Notes: generated by a model not told the origin, from the letters alone. Shown: positions 41,557 through 50,315, numbered from the stretch's first letter. The stretch: DNA of 64,000 nucleotides from Candidatus Limiplasma pullicola (GCA_018710985.1 DVIV01000052.1:1-64000), one strand, 5' to 3'. A program made the numbers and translations.

Positions 41557-41711
41557 GTGCTTCGCTTTTTTTTTGTGAAAAACATACGACCGGCTTTGGC
41601 ATCCCGCATGTTTTTGATGGAAACGGTGCATGCTGATGGACGAAGGACACGCCGGTCGTTCCACGTGTCCGCGCAGCTTCCGGCGCAGGAAGAAAAGGAG
41701 TGAGGGCTTTT

Positions 41712-43082
41712 ATGAAGAAACTGCTTGCCGTATTGTCCATTGCCCTACTGGTGGTAGGGGCGGTCACCATTTTCAGCATGGCCGAGGATACGGCCATTCC
41801 CCAGCCGTCCGCATCGGATGCGCCGGCACAAACGGCCTCGCCCTCTGTCGCCGGAGCCGGCTCGGTCTACTACCTCAACTTCAAGCCCGAACAGTCCCAG
41901 CAGTGGCAGGCGCTGGCCAAGACCTACACGGAGCAGACCGGCGTGCCCGTGACGGTGGTGACCGCCGCCTCCGGCACCTATGAGGACACCCTGCGGTCCG
42001 AGATGGAGAAGGCGGATGCCCCCACGCTGTTTCAGGTCAACGGCCCCGTGGGCCTGAAAACCTGGCGGGACTATTGCCTGGACCTGCGCGATACCGCGCT
42101 CTACCGCAACCTCAAAAGCGATGACTTCGCCCTCATCGAGGACGGGCAGGTGCTGGGAATCGCGTATGTGATCGAGACGTACGGCCTCATCTACAACCGC
42201 ACCCTCCTGGACAAGTATATGGCGCTGGACGGCGCGGTGATTCAATCCGCCGACCAGATCAACAATTTTGAAACGCTCAAGGCCGTAGCCGAGGATATCC
42301 AGGCGCGACGCGAGGAGCTGGGCGTGTTGGGCGCCTTCACCTCCGCCGGCATGGACGCCAGCTCCGACTGGCGGTTCAAAACCCATCTGGCCAACCTGCC
42401 CGTATACTATGAGTACAAGACGGACGGCATTACCTCTACAGAGGCCATCAAGGGAACCTATCTGGAAAACTACAGACAAATCTGGGATCTGTATATTAAC
42501 AACGCCACCTGTGAGCCCGCCGTCATCGGGGCGAAAACCGGGGAAGATGCCGCCAGCGAATTTGCGCTGGGTGAAGCCGTGTTCTACCAGAACGGCACCT
42601 GGGCCTACGCCGACTGCATTGCCGAGGGCCTGACCGACGACGACCTTGGCATGCTGCCCATCTACATCGGCGTGGACGGAGAGGAGCAGCAGGGCCTTTG
42701 CACAGGGTCGGAAAATTTCTGGTGCATCAACAAAAACGCAAAGCCTGAAAACATCGAGGCCACCAAAGCCTTTCTGGAGTGGGTCATCACCAGCGACGAG
42801 GGCCGTGACGCCCTGGCCAATCAGATGGGGTTTGTGACGCCCTTTACCACCTTTGATGCCGGCTATACCGCGCACAACGCCCTGCTGGACGCCGCCAGCG
42901 AGGATCTGGCCGTGGGGCACACGCCCGTGAGCTGGACCTTCCCCACCATGCCGTCGGAGGCCTGGAAGAACGGCGTGGGCGCGGCGCTTCTGGAGTACGC
43001 GCAGGGCACGAAGGAATGGTCCGCGGTGGAAACGGCGTTCGTGGACGGCTGGGCCAGCGAATATGCGGCGGCCAAAAAGTAA
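41712..43082 (+). CDS. Sugar ABC transporter substrate-binding protein (system B)
   Basis: A 456-residue family 1 solute-binding protein. The signal peptide (MKKLLAVLSIALLVVGAVTI) ends at SMA|ED, followed by a Pro/Ser/Ala-rich linker of about 30 residues absent in system A. The mature domain matches the system A protein closely: VYYLNFKPEQSQQWQALAKT, TGVPVTVVTAASGTYEDTL, NNFETLKAVAEDIQARREEL and GEAVFYQNGTWAYADCIAEG. The ATG at 41712 follows AAAGGAG. It heads the plus-strand operon, divergent from system A. The longer linker may compensate for a different anchoring. Confidence 0.92.
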   Translation: MKKLLAVLSIALLVVGAVTIFSMAEDTAIPQPSASDAPAQTASPSVAGAGSVYYLNFKPEQSQQWQALAKTYTEQTGVPVTVVTAASGTYEDTLRSEMEKADAPTLFQVNGPVGLKTWRDYCLDLRDTALYRNLKSDDFALIEDGQVLGIAYVIETYGLIYNRTLLDKYMALDGAVIQSADQINNFETLKAVAEDIQARREELGVLGAFTSAGMDASSDWRFKTHLANLPVYYEYKTDGITSTEAIKGTYLENYRQIWDLYINNATCEPAVIGAKTGEDAASEFALGEAVFYQNGTWAYADCIAEGLTDDDLGMLPIYIGVDGEEQQGLCTGSENFWCINKNAKPENIEATKAFLEWVITSDEGRDALANQMGFVTPFTTFDAGYTAHNALLDAASEDLAVGHTPVSWTFPTMPSEAWKNGVGAALLEYAQGTKEWSAVETAFVDGWASEYAAAKK

Positions 43083-43126
43083 GGCATCTTTTGTAATGCC
43101 AGCGAACTGCGGGAGGAGATTGGCCG

Positions 43127-43975
43127 ATGGAGCGGGATCTTGCAAAATACTGGCCGGTGTTTGTCCTGCCGACGGTGACCGCCTTTGCCATCGGCTTTCT
43201 GGTTCCCTTTGCCATGGGGCTGTACCTGTCGTTTTGCGACTTCACCACCCTGTCCAACGCCACCTTTGTGGGGCTTGGCAACTATGTGCGGGCCTTTGAG
43301 GATTCGGGGGGCTTTACGCATGCGCTGTGGTACACGGCGCTGTTTGCCGGCGTATCCACGGTGCTGATCAACCTGTTCGGGCTGACGGTGGCGCTGCTTC
43401 TGGTGCGTGGCTTTCGCGGCACCAACCTGTTCCGCACGGTCTTTTTCATGCCCAATCTGATCGGCGGCATCGTGCTGGGCTGGCTGTGGCAGGTCATTCT
43501 CAACTACGGCGTGCTCGCCCGCTACGGCGTCACGCTGGTCACCAGCGAATGGTACGGCTTCTGGGGCCTGATGGCGGTCATGCTGTGGCAGCAGGCGGGC
43601 TACATGATGATCATTTACATCTCCGGCCTGCAGTCCATCCCCGGTGACGTGAGCGAGGCCGCCGCCATCGACGGCGCGTCCGCCTGGCAGGCGCTGCGCT
43701 ACGTCAAGCTGCCCATGCTCATGCCCTCCATCACCATCTGTACGTTTCTCACGTTGACCAATGGATTCAAGCTCTTCGACCAGAACCTTGCGCTGACGGG
43801 AGGCATGCCCTCCAACCGGTCACAGCTTCTCGCGCTGAACATCTACGACACCTTCTATGGCCGCGCCGGCTGGGAGGGTGCGGGCCAGGCCAAGGCGGTG
43901 GTGTTCTGCCTGATCGTGGTAACAATCGCGCTCGTTCAGCTCAGGCTGACCCGCACAAGGGAGGTGCAGCAGTAG
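43127..43975 (+). CDS. Sugar ABC transporter permease, MalF type (system B)
   Basis: A 282-residue permease with six helices and the EAA loop GDVSEAAAIDGASAWQALRY. Matches system A in LVPFAMGLYLSFCDFTTLSN, FRTVFFMPNLIGGIVLGWLW and FLTLTNGFKLFDQNLALTGG; the N-terminal cytoplasmic tail is about 20 residues shorter. Starts 44 bases after the binding protein gene with GGGAGGAG upstream. The MalG partner begins two bases after its stop. Confidence 0.93.
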   Translation: MERDLAKYWPVFVLPTVTAFAIGFLVPFAMGLYLSFCDFTTLSNATFVGLGNYVRAFEDSGGFTHALWYTALFAGVSTVLINLFGLTVALLLVRGFRGTNLFRTVFFMPNLIGGIVLGWLWQVILNYGVLARYGVTLVTSEWYGFWGLMAVMLWQQAGYMMIIYISGLQSIPGDVSEAAAIDGASAWQALRYVKLPMLMPSITICTFLTLTNGFKLFDQNLALTGGMPSNRSQLLALNIYDTFYGRAGWEGAGQAKAVVFCLIVVTIALVQLRLTRTREVQQ

Positions 43976-43976
43976 C

Positions 43977-44825
43977 ATGGCGGCAACTCAAAAACGGCGG
44001 CACGCCGCCGACGCAGCCCTCACCGCCGTTTTTTCCATGATATCGCTGGCCTATGTGTTTCCCCTGGCCATGGTGCTGATGAACAGCTTCAAGCGCAAGG
44101 CCTACATCAGCCGCGCGCCCTTTGCCCTGCCCAGCGGCAGCATGTTCGTCGGGCTGGACAACTACCGAAACGGCATCCGCCTGACGGATTTCTGGGCCTC
44201 CATGCTGTGGAGCCTTGTGATCACGGTGCTGTCCGTTGCGCTGATCCTGCTGTGCACCTCCATGTGCGCCTGGTACATCAGCCGCGTCCGAAACCGGGTC
44301 ACCCACGGCATCTATCTGCTGTGCGTGTTCAGCATGGTGGTGCCGTTTCAGATGGTGATGTTCACCCTCTCCAAGGTAGCCAACGTTCTGGGCCTCAATA
44401 CCCCCTGGACCATCCCGGTGATCTACCTGGGCTTTGGCGCGGGCCTGGCGGTGTTTCTCTTCACCGGCTACATGAAGGCCTGCCCCATCGCCATCGAGGA
44501 GAGCGCCACCATTGACGGCTGCTCCCCCCTGCGCACCTTTTTCCGCATCGTGCTGCCCATTTTGCAGCCCACGCTCATCTCCACCGGCATTCTGCAGGCC
44601 ATGTGGATCTGGAACGACTACCTGCTGCCCTACCTGGTGCTGGATCTGAAGCGCTTCAAAACCATTCCCATCGCCGTGCAGTACCTCCGGGGCGGATACG
44701 GCAGCGTGGACATGGGCGCGATGATGGGCATGCTGGTGCTCGCCATCGCTCCCATTCTGCTGTTTTACTTCCTGTGCCAGAGGTATATCGTCAGCGGCAT
44801 CATGGCGGGCGCCGTCAAGGGCTGA
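43977..44825 (+). CDS. Sugar ABC transporter permease, MalG type (system B)
   Basis: A 282-residue permease with six helices; the EAA loop reads IAIEESATIDGCSPLRTFFR and the end QRYIVSGIMAGAVKG. The ribosome site GGGAGGTGCAGC lies in the end of the upstream gene. As in system A, no ATPase follows; the next gene is on the opposite strand, one base after this stop. Confidence 0.93.
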   Translation: MAATQKRRHAADAALTAVFSMISLAYVFPLAMVLMNSFKRKAYISRAPFALPSGSMFVGLDNYRNGIRLTDFWASMLWSLVITVLSVALILLCTSMCAWYISRVRNRVTHGIYLLCVFSMVVPFQMVMFTLSKVANVLGLNTPWTIPVIYLGFGAGLAVFLFTGYMKACPIAIEESATIDGCSPLRTFFRIVLPILQPTLISTGILQAMWIWNDYLLPYLVLDLKRFKTIPIAVQYLRGGYGSVDMGAMMGMLVLAIAPILLFYFLCQRYIVSGIMAGAVKG

Positions 44826-44826
44826 C

Positions 44827-45849
44827 TCACACCAGCCCCATCGCCATTTCCACCAGCAGGGCCACCACCACCACCAGCGCGGAGATGATGAATCCGTGCA
44901 GCATGGGGCGCAGGCCCGCTTTTTGCATTTCACGGAAATCGGTATTCAGGCCAATGGCGGCCAGCGCGGCCACCATGAGGAACTTGCTCAGGTCCTTGAG
45001 GAAGGCGGAAACCGCGGCGGGGATCACCCCCACGCTGTTGAAAAGCGCCAGGCCCAGGAAGCCCAGAATGAACCACGGGAACAGCGTGAGCACGTTGACC
45101 CGCTCGCCCTCCACGGCCACGTTCAGGCGGCACTTTTCACGCACGTTAATGACGGAGAAAATCAGCACCGTGGGGATGATGGACAGCGTGCGCGTGAGCT
45201 TGACCATGGTGGCAAAGTCGCCCGCCGCCTCGCTGAAGGCATAGCCCGCCGCCACCACGCTGGAGGTATCGTTGACTGCGGTGCCCGCCCACAGGCCGTA
45301 GGCCATGTCGCTCATACCCAGCCAGTGCCCCAGGAAGGGAAACATCAGAATCATGACCATATCGAACAGGAACGTGGCGGACATGGCATAGGCGATGTCG
45401 CGGTCCTGCGCGTCGATCACGGGGGCGATGGCCGCGATGGCCGACCCGCCGCAGATGCCCGTGCCCGCGGAAATCAGGTTGCTCAGCTTCCAGTTAAGCC
45501 CCAGGCTGCGCCCCACCAGATAGCCGCCGCCAAAGCAGGTCAGCAGCGTAAAGCACATCACCATCAGCGACAGTTTGCCCACGGTGAGGATGTCCCCCAT
45601 GCTCAGCGAGGCGCCCAGCAAAATGATGGCCAGCTTCAGCACCCGCTTGGAGGTGAACCTGAGGCCCCCGGCCACCAGCGCAGACGGCTTGCGCAGGGCG
45701 TTGAGCCCCATGCCGATAAAGAGTGCGATCACCGATGCGCCGATGAGGTGGATGGGCAGAAGCCTCTCCAGAAACCGTGCCGCGGCCGCCACCGCCACCG
45801 CGATCAGAAGGCCCGGCACCACGCTTGCGTACTTTTCCATCCTTTGCAT
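44827..45849 (-). CDS. yeiH: YeiH-family (UPF0324) putative anion exporter
   Basis: A 340-residue membrane protein with about ten helices, of the YeiH/UPF0324 family of presumed sulfate/sulfite-type exporters. Characteristic blocks are LKLAIILLGASLSMGDILTV, the ISAGTGICGGSAIAAIAPVI loop, AGTAVNDTSSVVAAGYAFSE and IGLNTDFREMQKAGLRP. The ATG at 45849 follows CGGAGGG at good spacing; the frame extends to 45930 without support. It is divergent from a LysR regulator 116 bases away, the same arrangement as yeiH/yeiE in enterobacteria. It may export sulfite, taurine-derived sulfur or another small anion. Confidence 0.87.
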   Translation of the reverse strand: MQRMEKYASVVPGLLIAVAVAAAARFLERLLPIHLIGASVIALFIGMGLNALRKPSALVAGGLRFTSKRVLKLAIILLGASLSMGDILTVGKLSLMVMCFTLLTCFGGGYLVGRSLGLNWKLSNLISAGTGICGGSAIAAIAPVIDAQDRDIAYAMSATFLFDMVMILMFPFLGHWLGMSDMAYGLWAGTAVNDTSSVVAAGYAFSEAAGDFATMVKLTRTLSIIPTVLIFSVINVREKCRLNVAVEGERVNVLTLFPWFILGFLGLALFNSVGVIPAAVSAFLKDLSKFLMVAALAAIGLNTDFREMQKAGLRPMLHGFIISALVVVVALLVEMAMGLV

Positions 45850-45917
45850 ATCCAAATCCCTCCGTTTCTTTGCCGGTCCATTGTACCCGCAAAGTTCCAT
45901 AAAGTAAAATGTTGATT

Positions 45918-45946
45918 TTGAATCTATCATAAATTTATGTTATACT
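45918..45946 (+). promoter_or_regulatory. Promoter and palindrome of the yeiE-like gene
   Basis: TTGAAT (45918-45923), 17-base spacer, TATACT (45941-45946). The spacer contains the perfect palindrome ATAAATTTAT (45929-45938), a plausible LysR site. Confidence 0.65.
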
Positions 45947-45965
45947 TTCTGCGGAGGGATATACG

Positions 45966-46853
45966 ATGCTGGACGCAAAGATTCTTACCTTTCTGGAAGT
46001 GGCCCGGCTGGGCAGCTACACGCGCGCAGCAGAGTGCCTGCATCTGACCCAGCCCGCCGTGACGCAGCAGATTCACCGGCTGGAGGAGCATTTCGGCCGG
46101 CGGCTGGTAGACACGCGCGGACGCGGCGTGCGGCTGACGCCCGCAGGCGAGGAGCTCAAAAAGCACGTACAGATTGAGCTGGTCAACGAGCGCCGCCTCA
46201 TGCAGCGCATGGCCGCCGGCGTGCCGCCCCTGCGCCTGGGCGCGACGCTGTCCATCGCGGATTACTATCTTCCAAAGCCGCTGGCCGGGGTGCTTGCGTC
46301 GGGGCAGGCGCCGCAGGTATGCGTAGGCAATACGCAGACGCTCACCCGGCGCATGCTGGAAGGCGAGCTGGACTGTGCGCTGGTGGAGGGGCTGTTTGAC
46401 CGCGCGCTGTTTGAGCCGCACCGGTGGCGCACCGCACGGTTTGTGGCGGCGGCCCGCGCAGGGCATCCGCTGGCGGGAAAGCCCTGCACGATGAACGACC
46501 TGTGCGCCTGCCCGCTGCTGGTGCGCGAGCAGGGATCGGGCACGCGCGCGGTGCTGGAAAGCGCGCTGTTTGCCCGCGGCATGGACCTGTCCGCCTTCGC
46601 GCGCACAGTGGAGCTGGGCAGCTTCGGGCTGATCAAGGCGGCCCTGGCCGCCATCGACGCCGTCACCTTTCTCTACGAAGGTGTGCTGGCGGATGAAGCC
46701 GGTCTCGCCGTGCTTGACGTGACGGATTTTGCGCTGGAACGGCCGCTGTATTTTCTCACGCCCCTGGGCAGCAGCGAGCGGGAGCGGTGTCTGGCGCTGC
46801 TTGAGGCGCTGGCGCCCTCCGCCCCGCAGGGCGGAGAAGCGTCCGAAGCATAG
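45966..46853 (+). CDS. LysR-family regulator, YeiE-like
   Basis: A 295-residue LysR protein. The winged helix reads MLDAKILTFLEVARLGSYTR, AAECLHLTQPAVTQQIHRLE; the effector domain (about 88-285) has LRLGATLSIADYYLPKPLAG and LDCALVEGLFDRALFEPHRW. The AAECLHLTQPAVTQQI block and the partner gene resemble YeiE/CysL regulators that respond to sulfite or related anions. Divergent from yeiH, which it probably controls through the shared 116-base region. The ATG at 45966 follows GGAGGG. Confidence 0.9.
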   Translation: MLDAKILTFLEVARLGSYTRAAECLHLTQPAVTQQIHRLEEHFGRRLVDTRGRGVRLTPAGEELKKHVQIELVNERRLMQRMAAGVPPLRLGATLSIADYYLPKPLAGVLASGQAPQVCVGNTQTLTRRMLEGELDCALVEGLFDRALFEPHRWRTARFVAAARAGHPLAGKPCTMNDLCACPLLVREQGSGTRAVLESALFARGMDLSAFARTVELGSFGLIKAALAAIDAVTFLYEGVLADEAGLAVLDVTDFALERPLYFLTPLGSSERERCLALLEALAPSAPQGGEASEA

Positions 46854-46874
46854 CGCCGGTACTCCGGCGCATGC

Positions 46875-46907
46875 AAAAATCGGACCCGCGCCGAAGCGCG
46901 GGCCCGA
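46875..46907 (-). terminator. Hairpin copy 1, terminator for the minus-strand peptidase operon
   Basis: Stem CGGACCCGCG / CGCGGGCCCG with a CCGAAG loop; read on minus it is followed by ATTTTTGC. A near-identical hairpin lies at 47083. Confidence 0.7.
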
Positions 46908-46911
46908 TTCA

Positions 46912-47082
46912 AACCGCTGACAAACCCTTTCGGGAGGCTTGGAGGGCCGCACGCCCTCCAAAGTGGATTCGTATCGCCCGGCTTTGCCGAGCGGGCGGGG
47001 CGTTTGCGCCCCTGTACGCAAACATTTCTTAAGCATCTGGCGGAAAAGGCCGGCGCAGCCGGACGTTTCCGACAAGCTGAAC
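46912..47082. other. Hairpin-dense spacer between two copies of one hairpin
   Basis: No gene. Contains further inverted repeats (GGAGGGC / GCCCTCC near 46937-46957, CGCCCGGC / GCGGGCG near 46976-46997, GGAAA / TTTCC around 47042-47070). It may be a REP-like or MITE-like element, a structured RNA, or only stacked terminators. Confidence 0.35.
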
Positions 47083-47114
47083 CGGACCCGCGCCGAAGCG
47101 CAGGCCCGATTTTT
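47083..47114 (+). terminator. Hairpin copy 2, terminator for the plus-strand LysR gene
   Basis: Same hairpin as copy 1 with one base changed in the stem (CGGACCCGCG..CGCAGGCCCG), here followed by ATTTTTC on the plus strand. Confidence 0.7.
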
Positions 47115-47125
47115 CATTCCTTATG

Positions 47126-48112
47126 TCATTTGAGGTATTCCAGCAGCAGCGCGCGGGCGGCCTCCACGTCGCGCAGGTCGATCACCTCGCAGGCGCTGTG
47201 CACATAGCGGCAGGGGATGCTCACCGTGCCCGCGATCACGCCGCTGCGCGAAACCTGCATGGCCATGGCGTCCGTGCCGCCGAAGGGCAGCACCTCGCGC
47301 TGGGTCCTGACCCCCGCGCGCTCGCCCGCCGCCAGCAGCTCACGCACCAGGTCGGGGTTGGAGATGCTGCCGCGGTCCATGATCTTGACCGCCGCGCCCT
47401 CGCCCAGCCTGATGGCGGGCAGCTTGGTTTCAGGGGTGTCGCCGTTGGCCGTCACGTCCAGCGCGATGCCGATGTCCGGGTCCACGCTGTAGGCGGCGGT
47501 CTTGGCGCCGCGGCAGCCGACCTCCTCCTGCGTGGAGAACACGGCGATCACGGTGTTTCGGGTCTTGGGCAGGGCCTGCATCACGCTCACCAGCAGGGCG
47601 CAGGCCACGCGGTCGTCCATGGCGGGCGCAGCCACGCGGTGCTCGCCCAGGCGGAAGCAGTCATTGGCATATACGGCCACATCGCCCAGGCTGATCATGG
47701 AGAGGGCCTCGGATTCGTCCGCCGCGCCGATGTCGATGAACATGTGCTTCATGGCGGGGGTCTCTCCCTCGCGCACAGGCTCCTGCACGATCACGCCCTG
47801 CACGCCGTTTTGGAAGCTGACATGGCGGGTACGGCTCACGGCCAGACCCACGCCGCCCACGGGCATCACCCGCAGGTAGCCTTCCTTTTCCACGGCGACC
47901 ACGATAAAGCCGATGTGATCCATGTGTGCCGAGAGCATGATGCGCTTGCCGTCGGGGTCCGTGCCGCGCTTTTCACAGATGAGGTTGCCCAGCGCGTCGC
48001 GGCGGATGGAATCGACATGGTCCCTGACAAGCGCCTCCACGGCGTCGGCCACGCCGGCCTCGCGCCCGGTCGCGCCATAGAGATTCACCAGCTGCCTGAT
48101 GAGTTCAAACAT
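47126..48112 (-). CDS. M42-family metallopeptidase (aminopeptidase) 3
   Basis: A 328-residue dodecameric-type zinc/cobalt aminopeptidase. Ligands are visible in SAHMDHIGF (His, Asp), MDDRVACALLVS (bridging Asp), STQEEVGCRGAKTAAYSVDP (catalytic Glu pair), ALDVTANGDTP and PCRYVHSACEVIDLRD (last His). It hydrolyses short peptides after proteasome-like or secreted protease action. Starts at 48112, 20 bases after the stop of the next M42 gene; third gene of a three-gene M42 operon. Shorter than its two partners. Confidence 0.93.
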   Translation of the reverse strand: MFELIRQLVNLYGATGREAGVADAVEALVRDHVDSIRRDALGNLICEKRGTDPDGKRIMLSAHMDHIGFIVVAVEKEGYLRVMPVGGVGLAVSRTRHVSFQNGVQGVIVQEPVREGETPAMKHMFIDIGAADESEALSMISLGDVAVYANDCFRLGEHRVAAPAMDDRVACALLVSVMQALPKTRNTVIAVFSTQEEVGCRGAKTAAYSVDPDIGIALDVTANGDTPETKLPAIRLGEGAAVKIMDRGSISNPDLVRELLAAGERAGVRTQREVLPFGGTDAMAMQVSRSGVIAGTVSIPCRYVHSACEVIDLRDVEAARALLLEYLK

Positions 48113-48132
48113 CGAAAATGCACCTCTCTATT

Positions 48133-49176
48133 TTATTTCTCCAAAAATGCCTTGGCCAGGCGGTACTGCGCCTCGATATCCGACGCGGCGCACACGGTGG
48201 ACGGGCTGTGGATGTAGCGGCAGGGCACGCTGAGCACGCAGGTGCGCACACCCGCGCCGGTGCGCTGCATGGTGCCGCCCTCGTTTCCGCCGCTGACGCT
48301 CATCTTGACCTGATGGGGGATGCTCTCCCGCTCCGCCAGGGCGAGCATCTCCTTAAACAGTTCGGGATTGGCGATGGAGGCGTTGTCCATGAAACTGACC
48401 GTCGCGCCGTGACCCACGCGGCACACGTGATGCACGGCGGGCGTGTCGCCCATATCGTTGGCGGTGGTACCCTCCAGCGCGATTCCGACGTCCGGCATCA
48501 GGCGGAAGGCCGCGCCCGCCGCGCCGCGGCAGCCGACCTCCTCCTGGCAGGTGAACACAAAATCCGTATCGCCGCGCACGTCACAGGTAAGCAGGCGCAG
48601 CATGTTGTAGCAGCCGATGCGGTCATCCAGGGCGCGCGCCAGAATCCGCCCGTCGCCAAAGGGCGTGAAGGCGGTGTCAAAGGTGATGGGCGTGCCCGCC
48701 GGCGCCTTTTCCAGCGCCTCGTCCTTGTCCTTGGCGCCGATGTCCACGTACAGCTGGTCGATGGGCAGCACGCGCTTGCGGTCCTCGGCGGTCTGCTGGT
48801 GGATGGCCATGGCGCCGATGACGCCATTGAGCGGCTCCTGAGCGGGCTTGCCGTCCTTTTCCGGCACGGCATAGCCCACCTTGACGCGCTTGGACACCAG
48901 CACCCGCGGGTCGATGCCGCCGATGGGCCGCACATGCAAAAGCCCCTCGTCCGTGGCGGAAATCACCATCAGGCCCACCTCGTCCATGTGGGCGGATACC
49001 ATCACATGCGGCGCTTCCGCATCGCGCCCCTGCTTGTGGGCGATCACGTTGCCCACGCGGTCGATGGTCACGTTTTCCCTGCCCAGCACGCCCACGCACG
49101 TCTCATAGATGGCGGCGCGCACCAGTTCCTCGCGGCCGCTGATGCCCTGCAGTTCACAAAGCTGTTTCAGCTCCAT
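48133..49176 (-). CDS. M42-family metallopeptidase (aminopeptidase) 2
   Basis: A 347-residue M42 enzyme. Motifs: MVSAHMDEVGLMVISATDEG, LDDRIGCYNMLRLL, FTCQEEVGCRGAAGAAFRLM, ALEGTTANDMGDTP and PCRYIHSPSTVCAASD. The ALEGTTANDMGD replaces the usual ALDV with Glu at the metal-binding Asp position, a known variant of the family. The start at 49176 overlaps the upstream M42 gene by ten bases, so the two are coupled. Confidence 0.93.
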   Translation of the reverse strand: MELKQLCELQGISGREELVRAAIYETCVGVLGRENVTIDRVGNVIAHKQGRDAEAPHVMVSAHMDEVGLMVISATDEGLLHVRPIGGIDPRVLVSKRVKVGYAVPEKDGKPAQEPLNGVIGAMAIHQQTAEDRKRVLPIDQLYVDIGAKDKDEALEKAPAGTPITFDTAFTPFGDGRILARALDDRIGCYNMLRLLTCDVRGDTDFVFTCQEEVGCRGAAGAAFRLMPDVGIALEGTTANDMGDTPAVHHVCRVGHGATVSFMDNASIANPELFKEMLALAERESIPHQVKMSVSGGNEGGTMQRTGAGVRTCVLSVPCRYIHSPSTVCAASDIEAQYRLAKAFLEK

Positions 49177-50246
49177 AGCGCTTCATTCCACCCTTCGTCC
49201 AGGTCGCCCAGGAAATGGGCCAGCAGCCTGCCGCATTCGCGGATGACATTCATGTCCAGAAGTTCCACCGTGGTGTGCATGTATTTCAGCGGCAGGTCGA
49301 TCAGCACGCACGGCACGCCCTCGCGCGCGATCTGGATATTGTCCAGGTCGGTATAGGTGAAGCGCTCCGCATGCTCGGTGTTGAGCTTGATGCCGTGGTC
49401 CCTGGCGGCCTTTTTCAGGCGCTCCAGCAGCTTGTGCTGCACAAAGGGCCCGTAGGTCGCGGCAGGCGCGTCCAGCGGCACGGTGGTGTCCGGCCGGCTC
49501 TGGGGAATGGTGGCGTGCGTCACGTCCAGCGCCACGGCCAGGTCCGGGTCGATGGCGTGGGCAGCGACGGTTGCGCCCTTGGAGCCCACCTCCTCCTGAG
49601 AGGTGGCCACAAAGTAGATATCGCAGATGTGGCTCATCTTTTGCAGCCGCTCGGCCGCCTCCAGAAGGCAGGCCACGCAGGCGCGGTCATCCATGGTTTT
49701 GGCGGCGCAGCGGTCGTTGAGCAGCGGGGTCGCCGGGCCGTTCAGGGTGATCAGGTCGCCCACGCGGACCTGCGCCCGCACCTTTTCCACAGGCATGCCC
49801 AGGTCCACGAACAGATCTTCCCGCTTGTAGTTGTGCTCGCGGTCGGCGGCGTTGAGCAGGTGCGGCGGGGTGGAGCCCACCACGCCCAGCAGCTTCACCG
49901 TGCCGTCCCTGCCGCCCGTGGCATGCACGGTAACGGTGGAGGCGGGCAGGATGCGCGGGTCCACGCCGCCCACCTGTCCCATGCGCAGCGAGCCGTCGGG
50001 CAAAATGTCCGCCACCATGAGGGCGATTTCGTCCTGATGGGCCGCCAGCATCACGCGGGGCGCGGGAGAGCCGTCCTTGGTGGGCGCGGTCGCTTTTTTC
50101 AGCGCGATCACATTGTAGAGCGGATCGACGCTGACGCTGTCGCACAGCGGTTCAAAGCGCGCCTTCAGCCAGCCGGACACCTCCGCCTCGTGCCCGCTGG
50201 GGCCGTGCTGCACGGCCATGCCTTGCAAATAGTTCAAAATATCCAT
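49167..50246 (-). CDS. M42-family metallopeptidase (aminopeptidase) 1
   Basis: A 359-residue M42 enzyme and first gene of the operon. Motifs: VMLAAHQDEIALMVADILPD (His with Gln replacing the usual Met), MDDRACVACLLEAAERLQKM, VATSQEEVGSKGATVAAHAI, VALDVTHATIPQSRPD and PLKYMHTTVELLD. It is the most divergent of the three, lacking the cysteines seen in the others. Its promoter is at 50286-50314. Three copies may assemble into mixed particles or differ in residue preference (inference). Confidence 0.93.
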   Translation of the reverse strand: MDILNYLQGMAVQHGPSGHEAEVSGWLKARFEPLCDSVSVDPLYNVIALKKATAPTKDGSPAPRVMLAAHQDEIALMVADILPDGSLRMGQVGGVDPRILPASTVTVHATGGRDGTVKLLGVVGSTPPHLLNAADREHNYKREDLFVDLGMPVEKVRAQVRVGDLITLNGPATPLLNDRCAAKTMDDRACVACLLEAAERLQKMSHICDIYFVATSQEEVGSKGATVAAHAIDPDLAVALDVTHATIPQSRPDTTVPLDAPAATYGPFVQHKLLERLKKAARDHGIKLNTEHAERFTYTDLDNIQIAREGVPCVLIDLPLKYMHTTVELLDMNVIRECGRLLAHFLGDLDEGWNEALWS

Positions 50247-50285
50247 TGTTCTCTGCCTTTCCCTGTTGGTTGATTGGGCACTGCC

Positions 50286-50314
50286 ATTATAATGCTTTTG
50301 AACATGAAAAGCAA
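50286..50314 (-). promoter_or_regulatory. Sigma-A promoter of the M42 operon
   Basis: Minus strand: TTGCTT (50314-50309), 17-base spacer, TATAAT (50291-50286), 40 bases before the start. Confidence 0.75.
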
Positions 50315-50315
50315 T

